Source: Pectobacterium colocasium (GTDB lineage: Bacteria; Pseudomonadota; Gammaproteobacteria; Enterobacterales; Enterobacteriaceae). Taken from it: a stretch of DNA of 64,000 nucleotides. Below are positions 20,958 through 30,392 of the stretch, one piece after another. The notes beneath the pieces are model-generated. The model was not told the origin of the DNA. It did not search any database and saw nothing but the letters and a program-made list of their open reading frames with translations. The first letter of the stretch is position 1; each line of letters opens with the position of its first letter. The stretch is from NCBI RefSeq assembly GCF_020181655.1, contig NZ_CP084032.1, positions 248,001-312,000 of the forward strand, read 5' to 3'. The translations under genes and the position numbers were made by a program.

Positions 20958-21365
20958 ATCAAACTCCTAGATTTTAATGTTATTTTCCATGGTGGTTGTA
21001 TTTTATTTTTATTAAATAATTATCAGTGTTGAGGTCATATTTATTAACCCCCAAAAGACACGTATTGATAACTATCCGTATAGTATTATTATCACTAACC
21101 TCTAACAATACTGTTAATTTATCAGGGGGGGATTTTAACCCAAATTATGTCGAAATTTTTGTGATGAGTGGTTCGGTAAGAATGCTTTTAATTTTTTACT
21201 TTTTGTTTTTTAAAGCTATTTTATTATTACCACTTACTGGCTTTGGATTATGGGGTGGTCGTATGTGAGTCATCAATGTGTAAAGCATATTTAGTTATGA
21301 AGTACCAATTGCTAGCCTCAATTCGCATTAACTTTGGACTAACTGGCTTACCCTACCCGCCAATA
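20958..21365. other. AT-rich intergenic region
   Basis: About 400 bases between the kinase and the prophage remnant. It should hold the kinase promoter on the minus strand. A plus-strand frame ends at 21268 with a hydrophobic tail, but it has no ribosome site and no recognisable product, so no gene is called. Confidence 0.5.
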
Positions 21366-21551
21366 CTAGTCTCTGGACTCATCTTTGGTCTGTTTTCGCT
21401 GGCGGCGTTTGATCTCGCTTTTTACTGCGGTGATGATGAATTGCGCCTTTGTCTCACCAGCTTCAAGACTGCTTTCCATTTCAGCAACAACGTCGTGCGG
21501 GAATCTTGCATTCAACTGCTGTGATTTGTTGTTAATTGAACCCGTTGCCAT
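21366..21551 (-). CDS. YlcI/YnfO-like small prophage protein
   Basis: A 61-residue protein starting MATGSINNKSQQLNARFPHD, with the pattern LNARFPHDVVAEMES...AQFIITAVKSEIKRR. That looks like a ribbon-helix-helix-type fold and matches small proteins of lambdoid and P4-like prophages (YlcI/YnfO, DUF3950). The ATG at 21551 has GGAG 8 bases upstream; an in-frame start further up is less likely. It is divergent from the Icd-like gene and shares a repeat-bearing control region with it. It may bind those repeats, which is inference. Confidence 0.7.
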   Translation of the reverse strand: MATGSINNKSQQLNARFPHDVVAEMESSLEAGETKAQFIITAVKSEIKRRQRKQTKDESRD

Positions 21552-21570
21552 TGCTGGATCTCCATGCACT

Positions 21571-21663
21571 AAGTGCGATCCAGTATACGTAAAAATAATT
21601 CTAAAAAATACCTTGAGGTGCGATTCACTTGGGCGTAATGTTAGCTGCATAGGTGCGATTCAC
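21571..21663 (+). repeat. three 13-base direct repeats
   Basis: AGGTGCGATTCAC occurs exactly at 21616-21628 and 21651-21663. A variant, AAGTGCGATCCAG, is at 21571-21583. All have the same orientation between two divergent prophage genes, spaced 45 and 35 bases. They look like operator sites; the last is followed by TATAAA, a possible -10. Confidence 0.75.
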
Positions 21664-21737
21664 CTATAAAATACGAAGCCCGGCAGTGTTGGAGCACTAA
21701 CCGAGCCTCTAACCACAATGTTATTGGAGCTAACACT

Positions 21738-21908
21738 ATGGCTGATATCCAGTCTACCCAAACTCGCCCCGAATTTCAGTATCGCTTTCTTGCTTTGGGA
21801 ATCTCTTCCCAATGTGTCGTGCATATTATCGCTACCACCGAACGTCAGGCGCGGGAGCATTCCCCTGATGGTCATGTCATGGTCTTCGCTGGCCGCCTGC
21901 CTGCTTAG
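21738..21908 (+). CDS. Icd-like host cell division inhibitor (prophage)
   Basis: A 56-residue protein, MADIQSTQTRPEFQYRF to the end VMVFAGRLPA. It matches the Icd-like family of enterobacterial P1/P4-type prophages, which start with a TQTRPEF-like segment and carry FAGRLP near the C-terminus. In P1, icd overlaps the antirepressor and its translation is blocked by C4 RNA. GGAG lies 8 bases upstream. It is short for the family, which often runs past FAGRLP, so function may be reduced. It is divergent from the YlcI-like gene. Confidence 0.72.
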   Translation: MADIQSTQTRPEFQYRFLALGISSQCVVHIIATTERQAREHSPDGHVMVFAGRLPA

Positions 21909-21918
21909 GGGGGGCGCC

Positions 21919-22110
21919 ATGTTTGATAACACGCCGTTAGAACCCGAAGAAGCGCTCGATCAGTGTCGTGCGCTGGCTTACGCTATTGTTGAATTGAACC
22001 ATCCAGAATCGAAAGAGATCTTAACGTTCGTGTTGGCAGAGCGATTAGATAACCTATACCGAATTCTTCATACGCCGGAGACGGATACACAAGAAGGGAT
22101 GAGTCATTAA
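21919..22110 (+). CDS. small prophage-associated hypothetical protein
   Basis: A 63-residue acidic protein starting MFDNTPLEPEEALDQCRALA, mostly helical in appearance (EEALDQCRALAYAIVELNH). It lies 10 bases after the Icd-like gene in the same direction, with a GGGGGGGCGCC stretch just before the ATG. Similar small genes follow Icd-like genes in P4-like elements, as far as recalled. No function is known. It is the last piece of the remnant before the fis terminator. Confidence 0.6.
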   Translation: MFDNTPLEPEEALDQCRALAYAIVELNHPESKEILTFVLAERLDNLYRILHTPETDTQEGMSH

Positions 22111-22179
22111 CAACGTCGCGGACACAATGCTCAGGCCGCCACGCTAAGGCTGTTTTTGCCTTAATCAAGGGCAAAGAAA

Positions 22180-22215
22180 AAGGCGCTTAACCCGAAAGGT
22201 AAAGCGCCTTTTTTC
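22180..22215 (-). terminator. fis terminator (bidirectional)
   Basis: AAGGCGCTT (22180-22188) and AAGCGCCTT (22202-22210) form a 9-pair stem with T-runs on both sides (TTTTT on the plus side, TTTTTC on the minus side). It ends the dusB-fis transcript and may also stop the remnant genes. Confidence 0.85.
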
Positions 22216-22235
22216 AAATGCTTAACTGATTAGTA

Positions 22236-22532
22236 TCAGTTCATGCCGTATTTTTTCAATTTCTTACGCAGAGTACCGCGATTGATGCCCATCATCAGGG
22301 CGGCGCGGGTTTGGTTACCGCGGGTGTATTGCATCACCATGTCCAACAGTGGCTGCTCAACTTCAGCCAGTACCAGCTCATAAAGGTCACTTACATCCTG
22401 ACCGTTCAATTGAGCAAAATAGTTCTTCAGTGCCTGTTTAACCGAGTCGCGCAGGGGTTTTTGGGTTACCTGAGCCTGAGAGTTTACAGTGGAAACGGTC
22501 AGTACGTCAGAATTCACGCGTTGTTCGAACAT
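22236..22532 (-). CDS. fis: DNA-binding protein Fis
   Basis: Fis is a homodimeric nucleoid protein that activates rrn P1 promoters and shapes DNA in fast growth. All 98 residues are canonical, from [17 protein letters not shown] to the C-terminal helix-turn-helix [20 protein letters not shown]. It lies 23 bases after dusB and is cotranscribed with it, as in E. coli. The rrn operon in this window is one of its likely targets. Confidence 0.99.
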
Positions 22533-22555
22533 AGTTCTGTCAGCTCTTTTTCTGT

Positions 22556-23521
22556 TTACGCAAGATTTTCAAAATATGCCTTCAACGCCTCCAGCTGCTC
22601 GCTGGCATCCTCAATGGCGTTGAATGTGCGCCTAAACTGGTCGTTTGGGGCATGCTCCTGGAGATACCAGGATACGTGCTTACGAGCGATACGAAATCCC
22701 TTGCCTGGACCATAAAAGTCGTGCAATTCCCGTATGTGCTCGATCAACAAGCGCTTGACCTCTGCCAACGGCATTGGTGCCAGCAACTCCCCTGTGTCCA
22801 GATAATGCTGGATTTCCCGAAAGATCCAGGGTCTTCCCTGAGCGGCTCGTCCTATCATCAGGGCATCAGCCCCGGTGTAGTCCAGAACCGCTCTGGCTTT
22901 ATGCGGGTCTGTAATGTCGCCATTCGCAATAATTGGAATGGTAACGGCCTGCTTAACTGCCCGAATGCTGTCGTACTCGGCGGAACCATTGAACAGGCAC
23001 GCACGGGTGCGTCCGTGAATGGTTAACGCCTGAATGCCACAGTCTTCAGCCAGTTTGGCAATTTCTACACAGTTGCGGTGCTCTGGTGCCCAACCGGTAC
23101 GGATTTTCAGTGTCACCGGCACGTCTACCGCTTTCACTACCGCAGAGAGGATCTGTTTGACCAAATCCGGATACTGCAATAACGCAGATCCTGCCATCTT
23201 GCGGTTCACCTTCTTCGCCGGGCAGCCCATATTGATGTCAATGATTTGTGCGCCGGAATCAGCATTGATTCTCGCTGCCGCCGCCATCTCATCGGGGTCA
23301 CAACCGGCAATCTGCACGGCTCTGATACCCGGTTCATCGCTATGAACCATTCGCAAACGCGATTTGTCTGAACGCCACACTTCCGGGTTGGAAGAAAGCA
23401 TTTCAGACACGGTCATTCCAGCGCCCATCGCGTGACAGAGTGCTCTAAATGGGCGATCGCTAATACCAGCCATTGGGGCTGCTATCAAACGATTGGTAAG
23501 CTGAAATTGTCCAATGTGCAT
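22556..23521 (-). CDS. dusB: tRNA-dihydrouridine synthase B
   Basis: DusB reduces uridine to dihydrouridine in the tRNA D-loop using FMN and NADPH. From [19 protein letters not shown] (ATG at 23521) it has 321 residues, the E. coli length. The flavin start [12 protein letters not shown], the active Cys in [12 protein letters not shown] and GDITDPHKA are present. An in-frame ATG 30 bases upstream is less likely. It is the first gene of dusB-fis, whose promoter lies directly upstream. Confidence 0.98.
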
Positions 23522-23549
23522 AGACAAAAATTGACCATACTGTGCCTGC

Positions 23550-23588
23550 AAGGGCGCGTATATTACGCATTTTTTACGTCAGATGAAA
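23550..23588 (-). promoter_or_regulatory. dusB-fis promoter
   Basis: On the minus strand TTTCAT (23583-23588) and TAATAT (23560-23565) are 17 bases apart and followed by a GC-rich discriminator (GCGCCC), as in the E. coli fis promoter, which is under stringent and growth-phase control. Initiation would be near 23553. The other bases of 23589-23877 hold no gene. Confidence 0.75.
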
Positions 23589-23836
23589 GGCCAAACTTTG
23601 ACCAATTTACGGCTATCGATCAATGAAAATGCACATCGTGAAGATGTGTAAAAATATTATCCATATTTAACAGCTAGTTATATTTTTATGGCGATTTTTT
23701 GTTCTGGGAAATATTCATCTGTTTACAGAATTTTATCTGTAAGCGTAGCCATTTTTAGTGGAGATACAGCAGGCTATCAATGCGTTATCAGTGAAATGCG
23801 TTGGTTAATGCGGCAAAAAAGGATACTGATTCATCA

Positions 23837-23868
23837 GAGGCTGGTCGACAGACGGCCTGACCAGCCTC
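23837..23868 (-). terminator. hairpin after carbonic anhydrase
   Basis: GAGGCTGGTC (23837-23846) and GACCAGCCTC (23859-23868) form a perfect 10-pair stem 9 bases past the carbonic anhydrase stop. The minus-strand tail is not T-rich until 15-20 bases later, so efficiency is uncertain. Confidence 0.6.
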
Positions 23869-23877
23869 GCGAGTAGC

Positions 23878-24612
23878 TTAATGGATGATGACGCGGCCAT
23901 TAAGCGGCTGTATGGGGCGATTATTGGCGTGATGCATGACCGAACGGAACTGGTTTATCTGTTCAGCGGAGGCGGTGACGGGGTGATCCAGCACGAGCCA
24001 GCGAATACCTTCTGAGCACGGTGGCGTGGTGAGTGACCCGCTAAACCGATAGTAGTTTAATGATGTTGGTAACAGAGCTTGAATCGCGATTGGCGTGCGC
24101 ATCTCCACCGCCTGATTAACCTGAGCCGGAATCTGCTGCCATGCCATGGCTAATTGTGGATTGGCCTCTCCTTGCTGAAACATCAACGCGATAACGGTAA
24201 GCGCGCCAGCCGCGTCTTTATAGACAAAATGGCCTTCCAGCGGGAACTGCTTACCGTCAATTTCATTCTCGCTCGGTGCGTGAAAGTGAAACTGTTGCAA
24301 GGTGAATGTCTCGTTATCCAGCAACAGCGTATTCCCTGTACTGACGTTAACCTGAACGGTATGCCCGTTGTTGATAATGTGCTGCGTCCCTGGCAGGAAA
24401 GCCAACTGTAAAGGGTCGTGTTGAGCGTTCAGTGCCTGGCGGATATTGATGGGAGATTGGTTTTTACCGGTTTCACACAGCGAGAAGTCTGGAGATAGCT
24501 TTCCCCAGTGTGCGGGATCGCCATTGCCTTCGTAGCCCCAGTGAACCGGATCGGCCGCCAAGGCGGAAAAGCTGGCGGACAGCATCAATACGATAGAGAG
24601 TTTACCTTTCAT
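23878..24612 (-). CDS. cah: periplasmic alpha-carbonic anhydrase
   Basis: Zinc enzyme that interconverts CO2 and bicarbonate in the periplasm, 244 residues. A signal peptide (MKGKLSIVLMLSASFSALA) precedes the alpha-class fold starting HWGYEGNGDPAHWG. The zinc histidines are in QFHFHAPSEN and EGHFVY, and GSLTTPPCSEG is the usual active-site strand with a Cys. It stands alone between dusB and prmA, which are adjacent in E. coli, so it is an insertion here. Bicarbonate supply to the acetyl-CoA carboxylase encoded nearby is a tempting but unproven link. Confidence 0.93.
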   Translation of the reverse strand: MKGKLSIVLMLSASFSALAADPVHWGYEGNGDPAHWGKLSPDFSLCETGKNQSPINIRQALNAQHDPLQLAFLPGTQHIINNGHTVQVNVSTGNTLLLDNETFTLQQFHFHAPSENEIDGKQFPLEGHFVYKDAAGALTVIALMFQQGEANPQLAMAWQQIPAQVNQAVEMRTPIAIQALLPTSLNYYRFSGSLTTPPCSEGIRWLVLDHPVTASAEQINQFRSVMHHANNRPIQPLNGRVIIH

Positions 24613-24739
24613 TTTTCATCCCTTGAAAATAATGATACGGCATCGTTGAGCGCCAGGCGCAGGTGCGTCTGGTCACTTGCCGAGCTGCATCATACGCCAG
24701 CTTTTCGGGATCAATCGTGAGATATAGCAAGAAGAAAGG

Positions 24740-24766
24740 CGCCCACCGTTGCACATACGGTGGGCG
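24740..24766 (-). terminator. prmA terminator
   Basis: CGCCCACCGT (24740-24749) and ACGGTGGGCG (24757-24766) pair perfectly around a 7-base loop; on the minus strand CCTTTCTTC follows. It lies 20 bases past prmA. Confidence 0.75.
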
Positions 24767-24786
24767 GGACTCGCGGGGTAATACTA

Positions 24787-25674
24787 TTACGATGCGCGGC
24801 GTTGGCCGGTAATGCGGCACCACTCTTCGCGTTCAGCGACTGGGTCGAGCGTGAATTTGTCTTCGTATGCTTCTGCGACGCCTTCGGCCTGCGTCGCTAG
24901 TACGCCGGACAAGCCGAGGTGACCACCCACTTTAGGCAAATCGCTAATCAGCGGTGCCAGCTCGCGTAGTGGGCCAGCAAGGATGTTGGCGACGACGACA
25001 TCGGCAGACAGGTCGGCAGGCTGGTCTTTCGGCAGATAAAGCTCAAGACGCTCGGAAACGCCGTTGCGCTGTGCGTTGTCGCGGCTGGCCTGAATCGCCT
25101 GCGGATCGATATCAATCCCGATAGCGCGTGCAGCACCCAGTTTCAGGGCGGCAATCGCCAGAATACCGGAACCGCAGCCGAAATCGATGATGGTTTTCCC
25201 TTCCAGATCCAGTCCGTCGAGCCATTGCAGGCACAGCGCGGTCGTTGGGTGGGTGCCGGTGCCGAACGCCAGACCGGGATCGAGCATCACGTTGACGGCC
25301 GTCGGGTCAGGAATGTCACGCCAGCTTGGGCAAATCCATAAACGTTTGCCGAACTGCATCGGGTGGAAGTTATCCATCCACTCGCGCTCCCAGTCTTTGT
25401 CTTCCAACTGTTCGATTTTGTGTTTAAAACCGCTGCCCAGCAGCGGTTCTTGCTCCAGCATAGCGATAACCGTGTTCATATCGGTTTCAGCATCGTACAG
25501 CGCAATCGCGTCGGTATCGCCCCACAGGCGGGTCTCGCCCGGTAGCGGTTCGAACACCGGGGTATCGTGCGTATCCTGAAACGTAACGGATACCGCACCG
25601 CTTTCTATCATGACGTCACCCAGTTGTTCAGCAACCTTTCCTGAGGTGTTTATTTTCAGTTGAATCCACGGCAT
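24787..25674 (-). CDS. prmA: ribosomal protein L11 methyltransferase
   Basis: PrmA trimethylates several amino groups of ribosomal protein L11 using S-adenosylmethionine. It has 295 residues. The N-terminal L11-binding domain starts [20 protein letters not shown]. The methyltransferase motifs [18 protein letters not shown] and [13 protein letters not shown] are intact. It follows panF after 17 bases in the panF-prmA order of E. coli. Confidence 0.98.
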   Translation of the reverse strand: MPWIQLKINTSGKVAEQLGDVMIESGAVSVTFQDTHDTPVFEPLPGETRLWGDTDAIALYDAETDMNTVIAMLEQEPLLGSGFKHKIEQLEDKDWEREWMDNFHPMQFGKRLWICPSWRDIPDPTAVNVMLDPGLAFGTGTHPTTALCLQWLDGLDLEGKTIIDFGCGSGILAIAALKLGAARAIGIDIDPQAIQASRDNAQRNGVSERLELYLPKDQPADLSADVVVANILAGPLRELAPLISDLPKVGGHLGLSGVLATQAEGVAEAYEDKFTLDPVAEREEWCRITGQRRAS

Positions 25675-25691
25675 AGCAGTCTCTATTACAT

Positions 25692-27143
25692 TTAAAGTGA
25701 AGATGAAGCGGCAACCGGCGCTGGTGGATTATGACCAAAGCGGTTGCCAATAATAAACGCCATCAGGCTGAGTAACAGCGATGGCACAATCGGGTGATAT
25801 CCGGCCAGTTGAAGATTGAAGCTGGCCAGTAAGGTATAGCAAATCGCCCCGGTGAACATGGCGCTAAGCGCACCTGCGGCGTTCGCGCGTTCCCAGTACA
25901 GGCCCAGCACCAGCGGCCATAGGAACACCGCTTCCAGCCCGCCAAATGCCAGCAGGTTCAGCCAAATGATCATATCCGGCGGCCGCAACGAGGCCAGTAG
26001 CACCAGCAGGCCCAATAGCAGCGTGGTCATGCTGGAGAGGATCTTGATGCGGCGTTCGTTATGGATCTGCTGCGGGCGCACGCTGAGATAGAGATCTTTG
26101 ATGATCGTGGCGGAGGCCTGAAGCAAATGCGCATTAATGTTGGACATGATAGCGGCCATTGGCGCGGCGAGAAAGATCCCAGCGGCCAGCGGCGGTAATA
26201 CGGTGACCATCAGCGCCGGTAACACTTGATCGGGGATCGTCAGATTTGGCATCACAGCGCGGCCCAGCGCACCGGCCAAGTGCATGCCGAGCATCAGAAT
26301 GCCGATGACGATGGTGCCGATGATAATTCCACGGTGCAGCGCTTTGCTGTCACGATAAGAGATGCAGCGCACGGCGGTGTTCGGCAAGCCGATGACGCCG
26401 AAGCAGACCAGCACCCAGAATGAGGTCATAAACGGCATCGACAGAATACCGTTGCTGCCCTGCGGCGACACCAGCATCGGGTCAATCTGTTGCAGTTTAT
26501 CGACCGCGCTATGCAAGCCCCCCGCGGCATAGATCACGCCGACCAGCAGGATGACGGTGCCGATCAGCATCACGATGCCCTGCATCGCATCATTAAGCAC
26601 GCTGGCGCGGAAGCCGCCAAACGTGGTGTACAGCGCGATGGTGACGCCGAAAATCAGTAGGCCGATGTCGTAAGGGATGTTCGCGGCGGTTTCCAGCAGG
26701 CGCGCGCCACCAATGAACTGCACAGCCATGGCGCCGATAAACGCGACCAGCAGGCTGATGCTGGCGAACCAGACCAGCAGCGGGCTGTTGTAGCGGGCGT
26801 ACAGCATGTCATTCAGCGTGATGGCGTTGTAGCGTCGTGCCAAAATGGCGAACTTTTTCCCCAGAATACCGAGCGACAGCAGCATGGTGGGAAGCTGGAT
26901 CATCGACAGCAGCACCCAGCCCAGCCCGTATTTATACGCCGCACCCGGCCCACCGATAAACGAGCTGGCGCTGACGTAAGTGCCGATGAGCGTCATCGCC
27001 AGCACAAATCCGCCCATTGAGCGGCCGCCGAGGAAATACTCGTTAAGAAAGTTACCCGCCTGACGGCGACGGTACGCATAAACCGACAGCCCGAACACCA
27101 GAAGCAGGTAGCCAATCAGCGGCAATAAAATTTCAATTTGCAT
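25692..27143 (-). CDS. panF: sodium/pantothenate symporter
   Basis: Inner-membrane carrier that takes up pantothenate, the precursor of coenzyme A, with Na+. The 483 residues form about 12-13 hydrophobic segments of the solute:sodium symporter family, with motifs such as [23 protein letters not shown] near residue 33 and [13 protein letters not shown]. It overlaps yhdT by 11 bases and leads into prmA, so the three are one operon. Confidence 0.97.
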   Translation of the reverse strand: MQIEILLPLIGYLLLVFGLSVYAYRRRQAGNFLNEYFLGGRSMGGFVLAMTLIGTYVSASSFIGGPGAAYKYGLGWVLLSMIQLPTMLLSLGILGKKFAILARRYNAITLNDMLYARYNSPLLVWFASISLLVAFIGAMAVQFIGGARLLETAANIPYDIGLLIFGVTIALYTTFGGFRASVLNDAMQGIVMLIGTVILLVGVIYAAGGLHSAVDKLQQIDPMLVSPQGSNGILSMPFMTSFWVLVCFGVIGLPNTAVRCISYRDSKALHRGIIIGTIVIGILMLGMHLAGALGRAVMPNLTIPDQVLPALMVTVLPPLAAGIFLAAPMAAIMSNINAHLLQASATIIKDLYLSVRPQQIHNERRIKILSSMTTLLLGLLVLLASLRPPDMIIWLNLLAFGGLEAVFLWPLVLGLYWERANAAGALSAMFTGAICYTLLASFNLQLAGYHPIVPSLLLSLMAFIIGNRFGHNPPAPVAASSSL

Positions 27144-27375
27144 CGTTACTCTCCAGTGAGATATCGCGGAAAATAACGCGCACCATCAGCCAGCATAGCA
27201 GCGTAAACACGAGCGGCAGCAGCAGGCAGGCCATCTCAAACCAGTGTGGAAGGCCGGTGATCCCTTGTGTGTTGTCTGGCAAATAGGCGGCAAGCACCCA
27301 GGCCACTAAATAAACCAGCGTCAGGCCAAAAGCCCAGCGGGCCTCTTTGTGCGCCTGAGGAAAGCGTGTATCCAT
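27133..27375 (-). CDS. yhdT: YhdT family membrane protein (DUF997)
   Basis: An 80-residue inner-membrane protein with two hydrophobic segments (about 18-35 and 48-68), the size of E. coli YhdT. The ATG at 27375 (MDTRFPQAHKEARWAFG) is used, since the upstream in-frame ATG lacks a homologous N-terminus. It overlaps panF and is always found with it, so an accessory role in pantothenate uptake is plausible but unproven. Confidence 0.93.
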   Translation of the reverse strand: MDTRFPQAHKEARWAFGLTLVYLVAWVLAAYLPDNTQGITGLPHWFEMACLLLPLVFTLLCWLMVRVIFRDISLESNDAN

Positions 27376-27950
27376 GTTCTTCTCCACCGTAAATGGGAGC
27401 ATCAACCCGTCATTTTAGGGTATGGGGATTGTTATGGGCGTCATATTGTTATGGACGTCGTGATGACGAAAGCGGGAATTTTACGGCATGTGAGCCAATT
27501 GACTAGTAAGAATTACGCCATCAGCGTAAAAGCCAGTCTCGGGAGGTAATGCTAATCGTTTAAGAATCGAGATACCGGGGCTACCACGGTGTGAGGCATC
27601 CCTGCGGGAACCTCATCACCGTGTTTCCCCTAAATCCAGAAGTAAGCGTTCAGCATTCAATTGCGGGGCGCTCATTGTCTGGCAAAAAAAGCCTGCTTTG
27701 CGATAGGTGTTAAAAAGGAAGTACGACGGGTATATTTCGGTCTGGTGAGCAACAGGTCAAGACTGAAATAAAATCTATCTCACCACAAAATAATACTAAA
27801 TGAGTATTTTGGCTTATTGATCTTGAGGTAATTGGCGAATGATGGACGTCACATCGCATAATTTTCTCAGGAGAAGGTTTACTGTAGGACTATTATTTAT
27901 CGTCTGCTCTTTCAGAGCAGAATAGTTAAAGATGAGCCAAAGGAGTCGTT
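27376..27950. other. 575-base gap with several inverted repeats
   Basis: No gene seen. It holds a long hairpin at 27585-27623 (CACGGTG-TGAGG against CCTCATCACCGTG with a one-base bulge and an inner TCCC/GGGA), a CAAAATA/TATTTTG dyad at 27786-27811 and a perfect TCTGCTCT/AGAGCAGA stem at 27903-27921 in the leader of the Mop gene. Confidence 0.6.
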
Positions 27951-28379
27951 ATGTCAGTTTCAGCAAGAAATCAGCTTTCGGGTGTGGTGTCTTCCATTGT
28001 TGAAGGTGCAGTAAACAATGAAGTCGCATTGACCTTGGAAAGTGGGGATAAGTTAACGACGGTGATTACACGAGCCAGCTGTCAATCGATGAACCTTGCC
28101 GTTGGCAAGCCTGCGATTGCGTTGGTGAAAGCCCCTTGGGTCATTCTGGCATCCGCCGAATGTGGTTTGAATTTTTCTGCCCGCAATCAGTTCCACGGTA
28201 AGGTGAGCACCGTTACAAAAGGCGCCGTCAACTCGACAGTGCAGTTGGTGACTGCCAGTGGGTTGACGCTGACATCAACCGTTACCAATGAGAGTCTGGA
28301 AGAGATGAATATTGATGTGGGCAGCGAATTAATTGCTCTGGTTAAAGCGTCCAGTATTATTCTGGCTACCCGGAAATAA
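27951..28379 (+). CDS. ModG/Mop-type molybdate-binding protein
   Basis: A 142-residue cytoplasmic protein made of two tandem Mop (TOBE) domains, residues 4-67 and 76-139. Each starts SARNQ and ends LVKA...IILA or similar. Such di-Mop proteins bind molybdate or tungstate oxyanions and act as storage or homeostasis proteins. AAAGGAG lies 7 bases before the ATG. It faces the accC gene and is inserted between accC and yhdT relative to E. coli. MsrP, encoded nearby, is a molybdoenzyme, but no operon link exists. Confidence 0.9.
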   Translation: MSVSARNQLSGVVSSIVEGAVNNEVALTLESGDKLTTVITRASCQSMNLAVGKPAIALVKAPWVILASAECGLNFSARNQFHGKVSTVTKGAVNSTVQLVTASGLTLTSTVTNESLEEMNIDVGSELIALVKASSIILATRK

Positions 28380-28503
28380 TTACCGCTTTCTTTAGTGAAT
28401 TCAAATATCGCTTATTTCCCGTTTAAATAGCCAATGTCTGGTATCGTCGGAAGATTGACCTTGAATAGGATTATTTAAGAGATATACGCAGATATAAATA
28501 ACA

Positions 28504-28525
28504 AAGGCCAGCATAAGCTGGCCTT
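28504..28525 (-). terminator. accBC terminator
   Basis: AAGGCCAGC (28504-28512), ATAA and GCTGGCCTT (28517-28525) form a strong hairpin; the minus strand continues TGTTATTT. It lies 21 bases past the accC stop and faces the Mop gene, so it can serve both. Confidence 0.8.
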
Positions 28526-28545
28526 TTGGCTCGATTGCGAAGTGT

Positions 28546-29889
28546 TTACTGCAAGCCGAGTTTCTTCTCCAGATAGTGGATGTTCGTGCCACCTTTCTGG
28601 AAGTTTTCGTCGCTCATGATCTTCATCTGAAGCTCGATGTTGGTTTTAATACCATCGATAATCAGTTCAGCCAGCGCGTTCTTCATACGGGAAATCGCGA
28701 TTTCGCGGGTTTCACCGTAAGTGATCAGCTTGCCGATCATGGAATCGTAATACGGCGGTACGGTATAACCGGCGTAAATATGCGATTCCCAACGTACACC
28801 AAAGCCGCCCGGCGCGTGGAAACGCGTGATTTTACCTGGGCTTGGCAGGAACGTGTTCGGATCTTCCGCGTTGATACGGCATTCTACCGCATGGCCGCGA
28901 ACCTTGACGTCTTTCTGCTTGATGGACAGCGGCAGACCAGCAGCAATACGCAGCTGTTCTTTGATCAGATCCACGCCGGTAATCATCTCGGTGACCGGAT
29001 GCTCCACCTGAATACGGGTGTTCATTTCAATGAAGTAGAACTCGCCGTTTTCGTACAGGAACTCGAACGTACCCGCGCCACGATAGTTGATATCGATACA
29101 GGCTTTGGCGCAGCGATCGCCGATGTTGCGACGCAGTTCGTCGGTGATGCCCGGTGCTGGCGCTTCTTCCACCACTTTCTGGTGGCGACGCTGCATGGAG
29201 CAGTCACGCTCAGCCAGATAAACAGCATGGCCCTGACCGTCAGCCAATACCTGAATTTCCACGTGGCGTGGGTTTTCCAGGTATTTTTCCATGTAGACCA
29301 TGTCGTTGTTGAAAGCCGCTTTGGCTTCTGCACGGGTCATGTTGATGGATTGTTCCAGCTCTTTGTCGCTGCGCACGACGCGCATACCACGACCGCCGCC
29401 GCCGCCAGAGGCTTTGATGATGACCGGATAGCCGATGCGTTTTGCATGAGCGCGGTTAGCGTCCATGTCACCGTCTAACGGGCCATCAGAGCCAGGTACG
29501 GTTGGAACACCTGCTTTTTTCATCGCGGTGATGGCAGACACTTTGTCGCCCATCAGGCGAATAGTTTCTGCGCGTGGGCCGATGAAGATAAAGCCAGAGC
29601 GTTCAACCTGCTCGGCGAAATCCGCATTTTCGGACAGGAAGCCGTAGCCAGGGTGAATCGCGACGGCACCGGTGATTTCCGCAGCGGAAATAATCGCAGG
29701 GATATTCAGATAGCTTTTTGTTGACGGCGCCGGGCCGATACACACGGTTTCGTCCGCCAGCAATACGTGTTTCAAATCGCGATCCGCACTGGAGTGAACG
29801 GCGACGGTTTTGATGCCCAGTTCTTTACAGGCACGCAAAATACGCAGCGCGATCTCTCCGCGGTTAGCGATAACGATTTTATCTAGCAT
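28546..29889 (-). CDS. accC: biotin carboxylase subunit of acetyl-CoA carboxylase
   Basis: AccC carboxylates the biotin of BCCP with bicarbonate and ATP, the first half-step of fatty acid synthesis. It has 447 residues and opens [20 protein letters not shown]. Visible are the ATP-grasp glycine loop [14 protein letters not shown], the EAPAPG segment and [14 protein letters not shown]. It follows accB after 11 bases; the pair is cotranscribed, as in E. coli. Confidence 0.99.
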   Translation of the reverse strand: MLDKIVIANRGEIALRILRACKELGIKTVAVHSSADRDLKHVLLADETVCIGPAPSTKSYLNIPAIISAAEITGAVAIHPGYGFLSENADFAEQVERSGFIFIGPRAETIRLMGDKVSAITAMKKAGVPTVPGSDGPLDGDMDANRAHAKRIGYPVIIKASGGGGGRGMRVVRSDKELEQSINMTRAEAKAAFNNDMVYMEKYLENPRHVEIQVLADGQGHAVYLAERDCSMQRRHQKVVEEAPAPGITDELRRNIGDRCAKACIDINYRGAGTFEFLYENGEFYFIEMNTRIQVEHPVTEMITGVDLIKEQLRIAAGLPLSIKQKDVKVRGHAVECRINAEDPNTFLPSPGKITRFHAPGGFGVRWESHIYAGYTVPPYYDSMIGKLITYGETREIAISRMKNALAELIIDGIKTNIELQMKIMSDENFQKGGTNIHYLEKKLGLQ

Positions 29890-29900
29890 GATAAGCCTCG

Positions 29901-30368
29901 TTATTCGATGACAACCAGTGGCTCGTCAAATTCAACCGGCTGACCGCTTTCGACCAGGATGGCTTTCACCACGCCTGCTTTGTCGGCTTCGATCTGGTTC
30001 ATCATTTTCATGGCTTCGACGATGCACAGGGTATCGCCAACGTTGACGTGCTGACCCACTTCCACGAAGGCTTTAGCGTCCGGGCTTGGGGTGCGATAGA
30101 AGGTTCCAACCATTGGAGAACGAACGATGTGTCCACTGATGGCAGCCGGTGCTGCTGCAGCTTCCACTGGCGCTGGTGCAACGGCGGCGGCCAGAGCAGG
30201 CTGTGGCTGCATCATTGGCGTAGCGTAAGCCTGTTGCATCATCGGGTAGTTAACCGCTGCTGGGGCACGACTGATACGTACTGATTCTTCACCTTCAGAA
30301 ATTTCCAGTTCGGCGATGCCGGACTCTTCAACCAGTTCGATCAGTTTTTTGATTTTACGAATATCCAT
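29901..30368 (-). CDS. accB: biotin carboxyl carrier protein
   Basis: BCCP carries the carboxybiotin between AccC and the carboxyltransferase. It has 155 residues: a helical N-terminus ([20 protein letters not shown]), an Ala/Pro-rich linker near residues 60-80 and the biotinyl domain with the biotinylated Lys in VEAMKMMN. In E. coli it represses its own operon. It lies 24 bases after aroQ, so part of its transcription may come from there. Confidence 0.99.
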   Translation of the reverse strand: MDIRKIKKLIELVEESGIAELEISEGEESVRISRAPAAVNYPMMQQAYATPMMQPQPALAAAVAPAPVEAAAAPAAISGHIVRSPMVGTFYRTPSPDAKAFVEVGQHVNVGDTLCIVEAMKMMNQIEADKAGVVKAILVESGQPVEFDEPLVVIE

Positions 30369-30392
30369 GGATGTGGTTCCGTACTCTTTTGT

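Noticed and set aside
21026-21268. 80-codon plus-strand frame with a hydrophobic C-terminus between the kinase and prophage genes
   Set aside because: AT-rich sequence yields hydrophobic frames easily; no ribosome site, no relatives recalled. A type I toxin peptide was considered but no antisense RNA or strong start was seen.
27903-27950. Molybdenum cofactor riboswitch before the Mop gene
   Set aside because: Only a single simple 8-pair stem is visible; the multi-branched Moco motif is not.
28576-29478. A 300-codon plus-strand frame
   Set aside because: It is exactly antisense to accC in a high-GC third-position shadow frame; accC is certain and the shadow product resembles nothing.
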